Assembly: GCA_002682825.1 (NCBI GenBank)
Contig: NOKP01000002.1
Span: 2,759,063-2,823,062, forward strand
Reading direction: 5' to 3'
From: Neonectria sp. B-13
Lineage: Eukaryota; Ascomycota; Sordariomycetes; Hypocreales; Nectriaceae
DNA length: 64,000 nt
Below the pieces are notes generated by a model. It did not search any database. It was not told the DNA's origin and worked only from the letters and a program-made list of their open reading frames with translations. Every line of letters begins with the position of its first letter. The first letter of the stretch is position 1. Shown piece by piece: positions 34,150 to 47,718 of the stretch. The position numbers were made by a program, and so were the translations under genes.

Positions 34150-35898
34150 CTCTTAACAAGACCTGGGCGGCCGATGACAGCGTGCAGAGAGCGAGTCAAA
34201 CGATGCGCTTCGCAGCTCGAGAGGTGGAGACGTTCCGTTCACATCACAGAGTCTGAGGGTTTATTTGCAGGTCGGCATGCGAAGGACGGAAGGTGACAGT
34301 CGAGGGCGAAGGCAAGGGCGAGGTGTTTGGTAACGAGTGAAGGTGGGCTGCAGGTGGGTTGCAGGTGGGCGGTCGCGAGGTGGGTGAGTCGCGAGGTTGA
34401 AGGCAGCAAACCGCGATAAGCGACTCGTTATCGGGCGAGACGGAAAGTGGCGGAGCGATCTGGATGGAGGGACTTGGAAGAGTCGGAAGCGGAGATTCAC
34501 GTTTTGGGAGGCACCTGGGCCGAGATGGCAAAAGCACAGGCGCCGGGAAGTCGTGGTGCGGATCACCGAGTCCGAGAGGTCGAGACGAATGAATCCAAAC
34601 ACACGCTTGAAGAAAACGCGATGAGTACTTCGTACGTCTGCAACTGCTGCACACACACGGCACGGGCAGACAAAGCAAATGGATGCTTCTGGCTGCAGGC
34701 AGAGGTCATGCAGGCATGCAGGCCTTCCCCCGCGGGAGGCGAGCACGTGAGCGTGTCACTTGCACAGCAGAATTTAGTGTCAATTAGCTAGCGGAAAGGT
34801 TGCCCAATCCAATCCGAACAGGGCGTGCAATGTGTAACGCAGCAACGGGTCCAGCCTCGGGCGACGAACTCAATGTCGACAGAGCAGCCTTGGCAACATC
34901 GACGACACCTCTACCGAAGCTCTCTACTTACATGCTGGAGACCATCTTACATTGAGGGGCAACCGATCTACACCAACGAGTTCCACGTGCCTCCCCAGCT
35001 GTAAGAATACATGCTACATACTAATTACGTAGAAGCTATGGCGTCGGCGAAGCGGGCTAGGGGCTTGCATCGGCGGCGCTTCTCGAGTGGGGCTGAGGAT
35101 GAGGAGGGATGATCAGCTGGGGGCCCTTGTTGCCTTGTGTGGGCAGATGAGTTGAAGCATTTGAGCGCCTTTTTTTCTCTCCAACCAAAGAATGGCCTGA
35201 GATTCGCCGAGAATGTGGAGGAGATCCAGGGGCATTAATCAAGGCATCGGGAGTTGCAATCGTGCGAGAGATGCGGTACTACTTTGCTCAACATCCTCCC
35301 GAACCTGCTAACTATTGACAATTACGTGCATCAATCCCCAGCTGTAGCAGTTGGTACCTACTTAGGTCTTGCAGCTTTGTACGGGGTAGGTGTTGGAAAG
35401 TTGGATATAGGCCATGACAAGTAAACCCGAGATGGGGTCTTTTTAAATCAATGTCCCTGCAATGGATTCTCCAAGTGCAATCCGTGCCTTTCAATGCTGA
35501 ACGATGTGATCAGATTCCAAGTTTCTTGCAATTGCTCTGTCCGTCACCACCTCATGTAAGCCTACTAGGAATCCTGAGCAAGATGCATCGCACCGCTTAC
35601 ATAAGTATGTCTGGCTTGTGGGAGCAGACGGGAGACGGGACACAGAAGAGAAGGTACGTAGCTCCACCCTGGCGTTTCCCACACTTCAGAATTCGTGCCC
35701 CGCCTCCAACTCACCCTCCATCCATCTCCCCACCAAGCCAAACCTCCACGTCAAGCCTTGTGCCTTGGTCTTGGTCTGATATTCGCGCCTAAGCACTTGC
35801 GACATCAGCCGCCGGCCTCAACACAGCTCACCGCTAGCATATTCCGTTTCCTCCCGTCCAACTGCCCGTCAACCTTCTCGCCTCGGCGGCCATTCAAC
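34150..35898. other. Divergent SNF2/SRP68 promoter region
   Basis: 1.75 kb between divergent starts. The part near SRP68 (about 35680-35898) is rich in C and T with CCATC repeats. A TACCTACTTAGG motif lies at 35355-35366. No ORF looks coding. Confidence 0.5.
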
Positions 35899-37870
35899 AT
35901 GGACATCACCAACTTCGTTGTCCAAGGCCGCGACAAGGCTCTTCTCTACGGCGACTACTCAACCTACCACGGCCTGCTCTCCAAGCGACTGCTCAACTGC
36001 CGCAAGAAACTGGGCCTGGCTACCAAGAACCGTGGAAAGTTCCATCCCAAGAGCACGGTCACGCCTGACGAGGTGGCCCAGAACCATGGGTAGGCAATTA
36101 TTGCCCTTCCTTCCCACTCCAGCCTAATGTCCTGTCCAGATATGTGCAACTTCTGTTGCTCACCAGCGAACGTGCTTGGGCTCAGGCCATGAGCATCAAG
36201 TCGGCTCACTCCACCGACCAGAAGGGAATTACTGGCCGCACCCGATCTCACATCGTCTCCCGCTTGACCAAGGCCGCCCGAAACGCCGACGACCTCGTTG
36301 ATGTTTTATCCCAGTCCGATGTCTCCGGTGCCAACTCAACCGATCTCCTCGAGGCCAAAGCATACGCTGCGTTGATCCGCGGCGCTATGCTGTTTGAAAA
36401 GCAGAGCTGGGAACCTAGTTTGCGAAGCTATGCCACGGCGCGAATTGTCTACAGCGCGTTAGCCACAACCACCAAGGGCGACATCTACAAGGACCTTCTT
36501 TCCGAGACCATCGATCCATCAATCCGCTATTCCGCTTATCAATTGAATACGCCCCGAACTGTTCCTATCCCCGTTATTGCCCAAAGGGCGTTTCCCCATT
36601 CCGATACTGCTCTGGTCCAGGAGATTAACCAAATCGACGCCAACCTCTTGAAGCAGGGTGAGACGGACTTAAAGAAGGAGTCCCCTGGCGCTGAGGATGC
36701 ACCAAAGACTTTGACATGGCGTTCCCGGGAGGTCACCATTGAGGACGCCCAGATTGCGGTTGCCTGGGGTTTCGTGCTCGCCTCAAAGGAACGGCTTGCT
36801 ACTACCCTTGCCGAACCCAAGGACAGGCAACCAAACGATCTGTCTGCTGCTTACGACGAAATTCTGTCGGCAACTCAAGACGCTGTTGACGCTACCAAGC
36901 AGGCAATCGATGAGATGAGGGCAGAGGGCATTGAACAAGGCGACCCCCGAATGCAGAGCCTGCAGATCACGCGAACTGCGGTCAACTTTGAGATGATTAG
37001 CTGGAGAATCGGCCGCAACCGTGTTTTGACTGGGAGTAATGACGGTGCAGTTGAGGAGTATGGCCCAGTCAGACGACGGAGGGCCAAGACCAGTGAAGAG
37101 CCCACGAAGCAAGAAAGAGAGCTTCCAACTGGAAAGAAGCTTGGCAAGCTCAAGGAGAAGGTCGCTTTGTACGCCGGAATCTTGCAAAGCATCGATTCAA
37201 TCAAGGAGCTTCCCGGTGTGGCCAATGACCAGGAACTTGCGAACCAGATCGACTCCTTCGTCAAGTACTTTGAGGCTCTCAAGTAAGTCATCGACCAGCC
37301 ATCCCTAACAAAACTAGTCACTCATCAACTCTTAGGGCTCTTTCGGTTGCACGCTCTCATGCCATCGTTGGCAATTGTGCAAACGCCCTAGGCTTGATTC
37401 ACCATGCCGTTGGGCTCTCTGAGGAATCGCTATCCAAGGTACCGAAGTCTGAGGAGGCATCTACCAAGGGGGGTCCTCTGAGCCTGAGTGTGGAGCCAGA
37501 GGCCGTTGAATTCCTTCACAACCTTCTCGATGGCGAGCGTCAGCGTCATCGTGCTATTGTGTATATCGATGAACTGCGAACGGACAAGAAGGAAGACGCG
37601 GAGGACGACGTAAAGAGGCCACTTGTTGAGACTCTCCAGGATTACCCCATCAACGGCGTCGAGCTAGCCAACATTGTCGAGTATCCCCCCAAGATGGCTC
37701 TCATCCCTATGAAGCCCATCTTCCTAGACGTCGCATGGAACTACATCGAGTACCCAGGCAAGGCCGAGGCGGAGCGCGAGGCGCCAGCAAAGGAGGGGAG
37801 CGCAGACGCCGTCGCACCCGGTCCACAGCAGCCTACTAAGAGGGGATGGTTTGGCTTTGGGAGGTCATAG
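35899..37870 (+). CDS. SRP68: Signal recognition particle subunit SRP68
   Basis: Large SRP protein that binds the S domain of SRP RNA together with SRP72 and acts in co-translational targeting to the ER. Exons 35899-36089, 36140-37282 and 37336-37870; 622 residues, close to other fungal SRP68. The N-terminal RNA-binding domain begins DITNFVVQGRDKALLYGDYS and continues YHGLLSKRLLNCRKKLGLAT; then come arginine-rich helical repeats (WAQAMSIKSAH, WEPSLRSYATARIVYSAL). The third exon joins FEALK to ALSVARSHAIVGNCANALGL and the protein ends WFGFGRS. All introns have GT-AG ends. The following gene is on the same strand 446 nt away and is unrelated. Confidence 0.95.
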
Positions 37871-38316
37871 TCAATACATTTACACACGCGGCACATCGGG
37901 GCCACGGCTGTTCCCCAGCCTCCAGTTACGTACGGCAGATTTGCGTTCCTCTGTAATCTCACCCTTCGCTTGAGGCGTGTCTTGGGCTTGGGCCTCTTGC
38001 GTCGTTCTTGTCCGTGCCTCGAGCATGGTTACCCAGGCGGCGGGCCTCGCTCCATGAAGAGTCCATTCCAGTGAGGAATGGACCCTCGGGCCTTCCAGGC
38101 CAACAATCTCTGCTAGGCTGATATCGCCATTATTTACTTGCTCTATCTAGTCCCGCCTTTGATGCAGCGATGTTGATTTCTCTACCTACGCAAAGTCCGC
38201 CATGACTTCCCTGCAAGGTTGGCACATTTGGCTACTCTTCTCCTCCACTTCTTACGCCTCCTCCAACTCATGCATTAACACCCTCATGCATTGAGAAGCC
38301 CTCTGCCCGCTTCAGG
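37871..38316. other. Intergenic region between SRP68 and the small membrane-protein gene
   Basis: 446 bases; they should hold the SRP68 3' end and the promoter of the next gene. Nothing specific is recognised. Confidence 0.45.
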
Positions 38317-38829
38317 ATGCCGGCGGTCGCGATACCTCGGCCGCAGCGCCTGCAGCAGCCTCCGTCATGGGCATGGCCGCAGTTCCGCCACCCAGCGCCG
38401 GCAACCATCATCGCCCTCGCCCTCATCCTCCTCCTCGTCTCCATCTTCGTCTCCATCCTCTGGCAGCTCGCGGAGCGCCAACTCGCCCAGCGCCGCGGCT
38501 TCGTGCTGGACCCCGCCGCGCCCTCCCTCCGCCCAACCTCGGAGCTCGAGATCGAGACGAGGCAGCTGCTCTTCGGCGACCGCGCTGCCACCGGCGAGCG
38601 CATACCGCTGCGCAACCCGCAAAGCACGCGCGTGCGCGGGTCGCTTTACAATACCTTCCAGATACCGGCCCCGCATGCGACCCGCCTCAAGTTCTCGCGG
38701 TCGATGATGGAGCTCAACGGCGGCAACCCGCTTGGGAGCGGCGAGGACAAAGACGGTGCGAGGAAGGCTAAGACGATTCACTGGCATGGGGTCAACCGAC
38801 TGAATACCGCATGGGCCTGGATGTTATGA
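38317..38829 (+). CDS. Small single-pass membrane protein of unknown function
   Basis: A 170-codon GC-rich frame. Residues about 28-50 (ATIIALALILLLVSIFVSIL) form one strong membrane helix, preceded by a Pro/Gln-rich segment and followed by a charged region (LAERQLAQRRGFVLDP) with an Arg/Glu-rich tail; this is a signal-anchor layout. I recognise no family. The codon choice at third positions (G or C in nearly all codons up to about 38740) supports translation, but the last 20 codons are compositionally different, so the true 3' end may lie beyond an unrecognised intron. It could also be a chance frame. Confidence 0.5.
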   Translation: MPAVAIPRPQRLQQPPSWAWPQFRHPAPATIIALALILLLVSIFVSILWQLAERQLAQRRGFVLDPAAPSLRPTSELEIETRQLLFGDRAATGERIPLRNPQSTRVRGSLYNTFQIPAPHATRLKFSRSMMELNGGNPLGSGEDKDGARKAKTIHWHGVNRLNTAWAWML

Positions 38830-39349
38830 CACAAGACGCTCTCTACAATTTCCTTACAATGTCACGAGTAGTGAGATACTAAAACATAAATACTTAGCTT
38901 TAACATGAGAGGACCGCCGGACGAACAGACACCCTGTTTCCACTTCATCAAGGGTATCATAGGAAGCGAGGACACTAAAAACGGATGAACATCACACAAA
39001 TACTGGCTTGGCACGTTTCGGTTGTATGTTTGAGGGGGGAGGTGTCATTATCGTTCTACCTATGGAAAGGCCTTCATTGTACAATACAAGAACACTGGCC
39101 CCCGAGTGTCATGCCCAACATCTCATGAAAACCACCGAGATCTCTTAAACAAGTTTTGAAGCTCCAACGCCTGTTCCGCCAACCATGAAGACAGAGACAT
39201 TGGTGAAAAAAAGAACCCCTAAATGCGGCTGAGGCGGGATATGAATACAATTGAGTACATGGAGACGAAAAGGCTTCTATGCCGCACACCCCTCGCTCGT
39301 GGATATCGGAACACATAATTTTTGTAACATCTTTGAAACGTCAAGACCC
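38830..39349. other. 3' intergenic region before SSC1
   Basis: 520 AT-richer bases between the membrane-protein frame and the SSC1 stop. It should contain the SSC1 3' untranslated region. No gene is seen. Confidence 0.5.
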
Positions 39350-41495
<2,146 letters not shown>

Positions 41496-43318
41496 GATTA
41501 TGGTTGTGGGGTATAATACAGTCGTAACGAAAAGGATGGCCGAGAGGTAGCACGGAGTTTGATGGGGTTTAAGAAAGAAGAAGAGAGGTGTGAGGAAAAT
41601 TTGTTTAAGATACCACGGGTCCACGGGTCGCAGAAAAAGAGGGAAGTCGACAGAACAGCGCGCCGGCTCAAATTTTTCGGGCCATGGTTATTCCCCCCGG
41701 GGGCGTTCCCGAGGTAAGGGCGAACGAAGGCCAAAGAACCACACCTGAGTCAGCAGCTCCGAGCGGCGACACGGCGGCGTTGCCGGAGCGAGATTTTTAT
41801 TCCTGCAGCCAAACTGTGGGGAGCTTGCCACACCAGGTAGCTTCAATTACGTAGCTCTACCATGAAGCTGGTCATAGAAGCAGGCCAGGCATCATAGGTC
41901 TTTACTTTACAGTTCCTTCCGTCAGTAGAAAAAGGAAGGGGATCCCTGTTGCGGAGACCCGAGCTCGATATCTTGTCCACCCTGGCTGACTGTCTGGTTC
42001 GTATTGGTTGTCTATCGTACAGTAATTGGCCTCTCATTCGTTTCTCATTAGCAAAATGTCAAAAGCCGAAATGCGGAGATTCTTCCCCCTCTACACTGCA
42101 GTCGCTTAAGTTTCCCCGCTAGTACCAGGATTTCTCCGTGAGGTACCTCACCAACCACTCCATGTTGAAGTAATTAGGAAACATCTCCCATCTTCCATCG
42201 GAGCATCCCTAATCAGTCCTAGAGTTTGTGCATATGCTTCATGTGCTCCCTGCAGCTAGTCCGAGGTCCATTTCATCTCTTCAACATAAGTAGACATGCC
42301 ATTCAGTGAGGAGGGGTTGGAACTTTCATTGCCCCTCGCCCTCGTCAGAGGATGTAAGTGGCCTTGCAAACATGACATTTTCCACCACACTCGATATCAG
42401 AAGCAGCTTAAATATTGGAATCAATAAGCTTTCACTTCCTCTGTATCGGGCTTCTATGCTATCCCCTTTTTTCTTCTTTTTTTTAATGACGAGATGAGCC
42501 TCTTGTAGTGATGCTATTGTAGAAGGCTCTCTGCTAAGCACGGCCATCGCGGGACAGCAAGGCAGAAGTACTTAGGAAGGCAACTTGCCGCAAGCGTCAC
42601 CAGCTGCGCAAACCCGGGCTCACCAGCTGCTCGCCGACGGGCAGTGATGGACATGGCACCAAGCACAGTTCATTGAGAGGAAAAGTCGCCATCGTTCAAT
42701 CACTGCTGAGTACCTAAGTAGGTAGGTAAGGTACTTAGTAGGTAAAGTAGGTCACCGAGATGCCTCAGTAAGTAGTCAGCAATTGCAGTCTCCAAAACGT
42801 AAGTACCTTCCCTTACTAGTGTTTCCTGGTGGTACAACAGTGGATGCCCGCCCGCATCAAGAAGTACCGCCGGCTTAGGCTTTCCTCTAGCAGGTTGAAT
42901 CGCCGCCTCCATGTACATGTACGTACAGTAAGTAGGACTACTAGTAGGTCATCCAATCTCCTCCGACAGCAGGTCAGCCTCAAGCCAACCCATCCATCAC
43001 GCGAGAACGTCATTCAAAGCTCTCCAAACCATACTCCTCAACGAACCATCGCAAACCCTTTATCGCTAAGGTATTTCGCTTACCCATCATCACGACTTGC
43101 ATTCTTCAACTCTACGGGCACTCGAGCTCCGACATTTTGCCTTTCCCCTTCCGTCCGCCTGCCCCGACAGCTTGCCGCCTTGGAGTTCGACCGGTCTTGG
43201 GCGCTCTCCACGAAACAAATCACAACCAACTGCTTGGTGTCACGACATCCTCCATTCGCCGGGTGGCACATCGCCCTCTCGACCCATCGATCCGGCCACA
43301 GCGGTGGTGTTGAGGACC
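41496..43318. other. Divergent SSC1/DUF2415 promoter region
   Basis: 1.8 kb between divergent starts. It holds AT-rich DNA around 42060-42500, a T-tract near 42470-42485, and clustered TAGGTA/TACCTA motifs at 42711-42753 and 42905-42950. No ORF looks coding. Confidence 0.55.
42711..42753. repeat. Clustered TAGGTA motifs
   Basis: Several TAGGTA, TAAGTA and AAGGTAC units follow each other imperfectly. Similar short motifs recur in other intergenic parts of this window but not in the genes. Confidence 0.65.
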
Positions 43319-45573
43319 ATGGCCGTGAAGGATGAGGGCGAGTACGTATACTGCAACGCCGCCACCATCAGTCGCTTGCGCATGCAGCCCGAGCCACGAT
43401 GCTAACTCATACTGCTCAACAGTATTCATCCCACCGAGTTCCTCATCTCCCAGCGGGCTCGAAAACACTACCGCATCCCCGTTCGCTCGCAGTATGTCGA
43501 TGCTTGCCAACGGCAGGGCCTCATTGCTAACATCGCTTCAGACATTGGCAGCTTCGGTCCCTAGTCAGCGCCGAGAAGGACAACATAGTCTACTTCCCTG
43601 GAGGCACTGGCAGTAACCATGTCCAACGTCTCAACACCGCCACCCGCGAGTGCGAGACACTCAAGCTCCTGACATTCGCGCCGCGATGCCTGGTCGCCGA
43701 GAATGGGTGGCTCTGCTGTGGAAGCGAGAACGGCGACTTTGTTGCGATACGACTTGATGACGGAAACGATCGCGACGACCGCGCCGACCGCGTTGACCGT
43801 ACCGACCACACCGATCGCGATCCCCGCATCGAGCGCCCTAACCTTGCTTTTGCCCTCGGTGCAATCGGTCCAGACGCTGAAACACTCGGAGTCAGTCTCG
43901 ATTCGTCCCGCGATGACTCCATCTTCTCCCTATTGTCTCGTGCCCGCCGATCCAATAAGAGCTTGATTGCGAAGAGTATGAAGCTTGCTAAGGACCGCGT
44001 CAACTGCATCACCCTATGGTTTCCGCCTACATCACTGCCAGCCTGCGACAAAGCATATAACGAGCCTCTAGCAATCCTCGCCAACAACGATCGAACAGTG
44101 ACTCTCGTCAGCCTGGAGGATTTCGAGAAGAACGAAAAAACCGAACCCTTGGATGTCATTACTTACCCTGACTTTGTGAACCGTGCCATCATCTCCCCCA
44201 ATGGCCAGTTCCTGGTTTCAGTCCTCGACGATCCCTACCTGTATGTTCACCAGCGAGTCAAGACGATTACAGAGTCACCATCGACACGATCCGTGGAGGC
44301 CTCCGAGTATCAATGGGAGCAGACGCAAAGGATACTGCTTAAGAGCCAGAAAAAAGACGATAGATCCGACAGCCGAGGCAGCTTTGCCGCCTGTTTCTCC
44401 AGCTCAGGTGCTTACCTAGCTGTAGGTACCCAACACGGCACCATTTCGATCTTTAACGCAACCCTTCTTGATAACCCGAATGCTGACCCTCTCATCACCA
44501 CATTCCAATCATCGCGGCCGCAGAGTGGACCTGGTGCGGTCCGTGACATGGCGTTCTGTCCAGGTCCTTTCGATATTCTTGCATGGACGGAGGACCGCGG
44601 GAACGTGGGCATCATCGACATGAGGAGCAACTTCATTGTCCGCCAGATCATCAATATTGACGACCCTGGTTTTGAGCACATCAACGTTCTCGACCGAAAC
44701 ACGATCGATCCACGACTTTTGGAAAGCCGCCGGGATAGAAGGGGTAACGCATCCACGCCAGCTTCAGCCAACAACACCACCAACTCGACGGAGGGCCGTA
44801 GGCGCGGGGCAGACGGCATCGATAGCTTGAATACCCCTCTTACGGCCAACGAGACACTTGTGCTTGAAGCCATCCAGAACGATCGACGTCGACGAGACCG
44901 AGCAGCACCAAGAACGGCTGCTGAGGAGAGGCCGACGCCTCTCACGAATTCATTCTGGGCTGATAGATCAACTCGCCGTACAACTACGAACGATGACACC
45001 CAGAGACCCAGTGAGCGAAGAAGTAGTAGCATCGGCCGCACCATGAGTGATCTTCTCGGCACCTACCGCAACCAGGATCGCGCCCGCACTTCTCGGCAGC
45101 TCCTACGGGATGCAGCCGAGTCCAGTGAAACTGGTCGACGACCAGACCGGTGGATGGAAAGCCTAGGAGAGACGGTTGCGATGTTGCGGGAGCAGCGGCA
45201 GAGGCAGGATTCGTCATATCTCACAGTTCTAGAGATTCTCCAAGCCAGAGAGAGGTCCAGCGACCGGGATCCAGACGACTCCTCCGTTCTAGGGCCGCTG
45301 GTTAACCAGGTTGTCACGCGTTGGGAGGAGAGTGCTCTTAGGGGGACCCTGGCGACCGATCATGGCGTCTTTGAGGTGCCTCCCTCGCCCGACAACACCG
45401 CGGGCCTTGCCTGGAGTGAAGATGGCCGTGTCCTGTAAGTCCCATCCTCACCTAAGATCCTCACCTCAAGCACTGACACATGTGCTAGCTTCGTTGGCGC
45501 CCAGAACGGCATCTATGAACTGCGCCTCAATGTGCAGAGCAGAAAATTATGCCCAAGTATTTCGATGCGATGA
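43319..45573 (+). CDS. WD40-like fungal protein with DUF2415
   Basis: 689 residues from exons 43319-43341, 43423-43491, 43542-45434 and 45489-45573. The first two exons are tiny: MAVKDEG, then IHPTEFLISQRARKHYRIPV, with the second intron (GTATGT donor, GCTAAC branch point) joining SQ to HWQLRSLVSAEKDNIVYFPG. Beta-propeller-like repeats follow (LAILANNDRTVTLVSLED, YPDFVNRAIISPNGQFLVSV, GAYLAVGTQHGTISIFN). The segment VRDMAFCPGPFDILAWTEDR with GIIDMRSNFI matches my memory of DUF2415, a short domain found in fungal WD40 proteins. A disordered Arg/Ser-rich stretch separates this from a last blade (GLAWSEDGRVLFVGAQNGIY). Molecular role unknown. Confidence 0.88.
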
Positions 45574-45828
45574 AGAGAACATCAAGTCAAGGTTGATGTT
45601 CTCGTTCATAGGCAGGCGTTGGCGTTTAATATGCTTCGACTCAAAAACTGATGAGGAATGAAGGGCAATTGGGATTTTTGCATGGACATCCGAGATACCT
45701 CAAGCACACCGAGCATCTTTCGACGGGCGTTTTTTTATTCACCCACTGGTTGACTGCCCATTCGTTGTAGTCTATTCGCATTCATATACCTTGTGGAGCG
45801 TGCAAAGTGACTGTGGTTGTCTTCGTGC

Positions 45829-47221
45829 TTATGCTTGCGCAGTACTGTACAGAAGCTCCTCGACCTTTTCTGCGATTGCTAGCGAGCTCGTTAATCCAGG
45901 GCTCTCGATACCCAGTAGATTCACCCAGCCTTCATATCCCTCCTCCTTCTGGATAATGAAGTCGTTGAAGCTCTTCCCCTTGAGCACAGCACCGCGATCG
46001 GACAGCTTGGGCCGGATGCCCGCGTAGTCGGGCACCAGTAGCGTCTCGTCCACGCTGGGCAGGTACTTCTTGATCTCGCCGATGGCCTGTGGCAGCCGGG
46101 AACTGTTGACGGCGAGGTCATCCGGGCGGTCGACCCACTCGACGTCCGGGCCGAAACGCAGGCGTCCAGCGAGGTCCAGCGTCAGGTGGGTGCCCAGTCC
46201 GGCCGCGCCGGGCTCCGGGGCCGGGTATATGAGGCGAGAGACGCGCGGGTGCGACGCGCTGTATGAGAAGTAGTTGCCCTTGGCATAGTACAGCTGCTTA
46301 TGCCGGGCGGCCGGGACAATCAGGTTGTGCATGTCGACGGCGCCGAGCCCGGCCGCGTTGACGAGCGTCTCAGCAGTGATGCTTGAGGTTTCGCCCGTCG
46401 CCGCGTCTTCCACCTGCACTTCCCATCCCGCGCTGCCTGGGACCGTCCCGAGAGGCGTGATGCCGGTCACGGGAGAGTTGAGTGCCGCCACGCCGCCGGC
46501 TTCCTCGAAGAGGCCCAGCAGACACAGCATCAGCCCATGCGAATCGACAATGCCCGTCGTCGGGCTCTCCAGCGCAGCCACGGCGTGGACGCCCTCGCCA
46601 TCGCGCCTGATCTCCGCCTCGCCAACCCAGCGGATCGGTACGCCGAGATCGTCCTTGCACACGGCGTGGATCTTACCCAAGGCCTCGCGCTGGACGTCGT
46701 TTTGGGCGACGATCCACTTGCCGGTGCGGCGGAAGCCCACGTCGTGCTTCTCGCAGAGCGCGTATAGCAGGTCCTTGCCGCGGATGCAGAGCTGCGTCTT
46801 CAGGCTGCCGGGCCCGTAGTAGATTCCCGCGTGGATGACCTCGCTGTTGCGGGAGCTCGTCTCGGTGCCGACGGCCTTGTGCCGCTCGATGAGGACGGTC
46901 GAGGTGTCGTCACGGCGGGAGAGCTGGCGGGCAACGGCAAGCCCAACTACTCCGCCGCCGATGACCTTGAGAGTGTTAGCATGACTATTATCGTCTGATA
47001 TTAGAGTGCTTTTGTAAGCCTTCAGTTGACTGTGGCGGGGAATCGACCTCGTGATCACTGTCCGCGTGATCTCGGTTGGACGAAGTTGAGCGAGTTACCT
47101 ATGCCGGTTAACTTACCACGTGGGTGAAATCCGCCCTCGCAGCTGGCGTCGAGCTGAAATTGAGCCTCTGAAGGCCTCGCAAACCTGCTGGAAGCGATTT
47201 CGTCAACGGTCGCGACAACAT
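45829..47221 (-). CDS. L-2-hydroxyglutarate dehydrogenase-like FAD oxidoreductase, mitochondrial
   Basis: FAD-dependent enzyme of the DAO family that oxidises L-2-hydroxyglutarate to 2-oxoglutarate (metabolite repair). Two exons on the minus strand: 47221-47117 and 46965-45829; 413 residues. Exon 1 encodes a Leu/Arg/Ser-rich, acid-poor leader (MLSRPLTKSLPAGLRGLQ) ending ADFTHV, which splices directly to VIGGGVVGLAVARQLSRR, the FAD-binding beta-alpha-beta unit. Also seen: GTETSSRNSEVIHAGIYYGP, LCIRGKDLLYALCE and the C-terminal GIESPGLTSSLAIAEKVEEL. The intron is long for this genome (151 nt) but has GTAAGT, GCTAAC and CAAG signals. The unspliced upstream frame from 47058 would replace the presequence with an unrelated peptide. 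A mitochondrial site is inferred from the presequence. Confidence 0.92.
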
Positions 47222-47718
47222 GATCGGAAATGATGTTGGAGGTGAGAGTGCAGGGTAAACGAAATGGCCCCACTGTAGGAACTGCGTGAGGCGGACATAT
47301 CAAACCATACCGCAACTACAGCAAATGGACAAGCGACCATTAGGCAGCTATTTGTAATTTTCTGATATTTTTGGTGTCTTGATACGTTTACTCATATCCT
47401 AAGAACAATCCGCTTCACACTGGCAACGTCCACGAGTGTGTTGAGTGGAACATAATGTACTCGGACATCTAAACTCCAAGATAGTTGCTGTGCGCAAGAT
47501 ACACACAACCGGAATAAAAGAGCCGTGAGGCATCTCACACTTCATACTCGTCCTATCCTCAACCCCTCCCTAAACGCCACCATGATTTATCGAGCATAGG
47601 TCGATATTACTGACTTTCGTTGTCCTACTCGACCACGATGAACTTCGTGATCGTAACGTATTTAGGACTGTTCATAACACATAATTTTCCCATAGCAAGC
47701 CGCCATCATGGGAATTTC
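47222..47718. other. Intergenic region upstream of the L2HGDH-like gene
   Basis: 497 AT-rich bases between two genes on the minus strand; it should hold the L2HGDH-like promoter and the 3' end of the next gene. Nothing else is recognised. Confidence 0.5.

Noticed and set aside
41496..41900. Search for heat-shock elements upstream of SSC1
   Set aside because: Only scattered GAA and TTC triplets are present, with no run of three in correct spacing.
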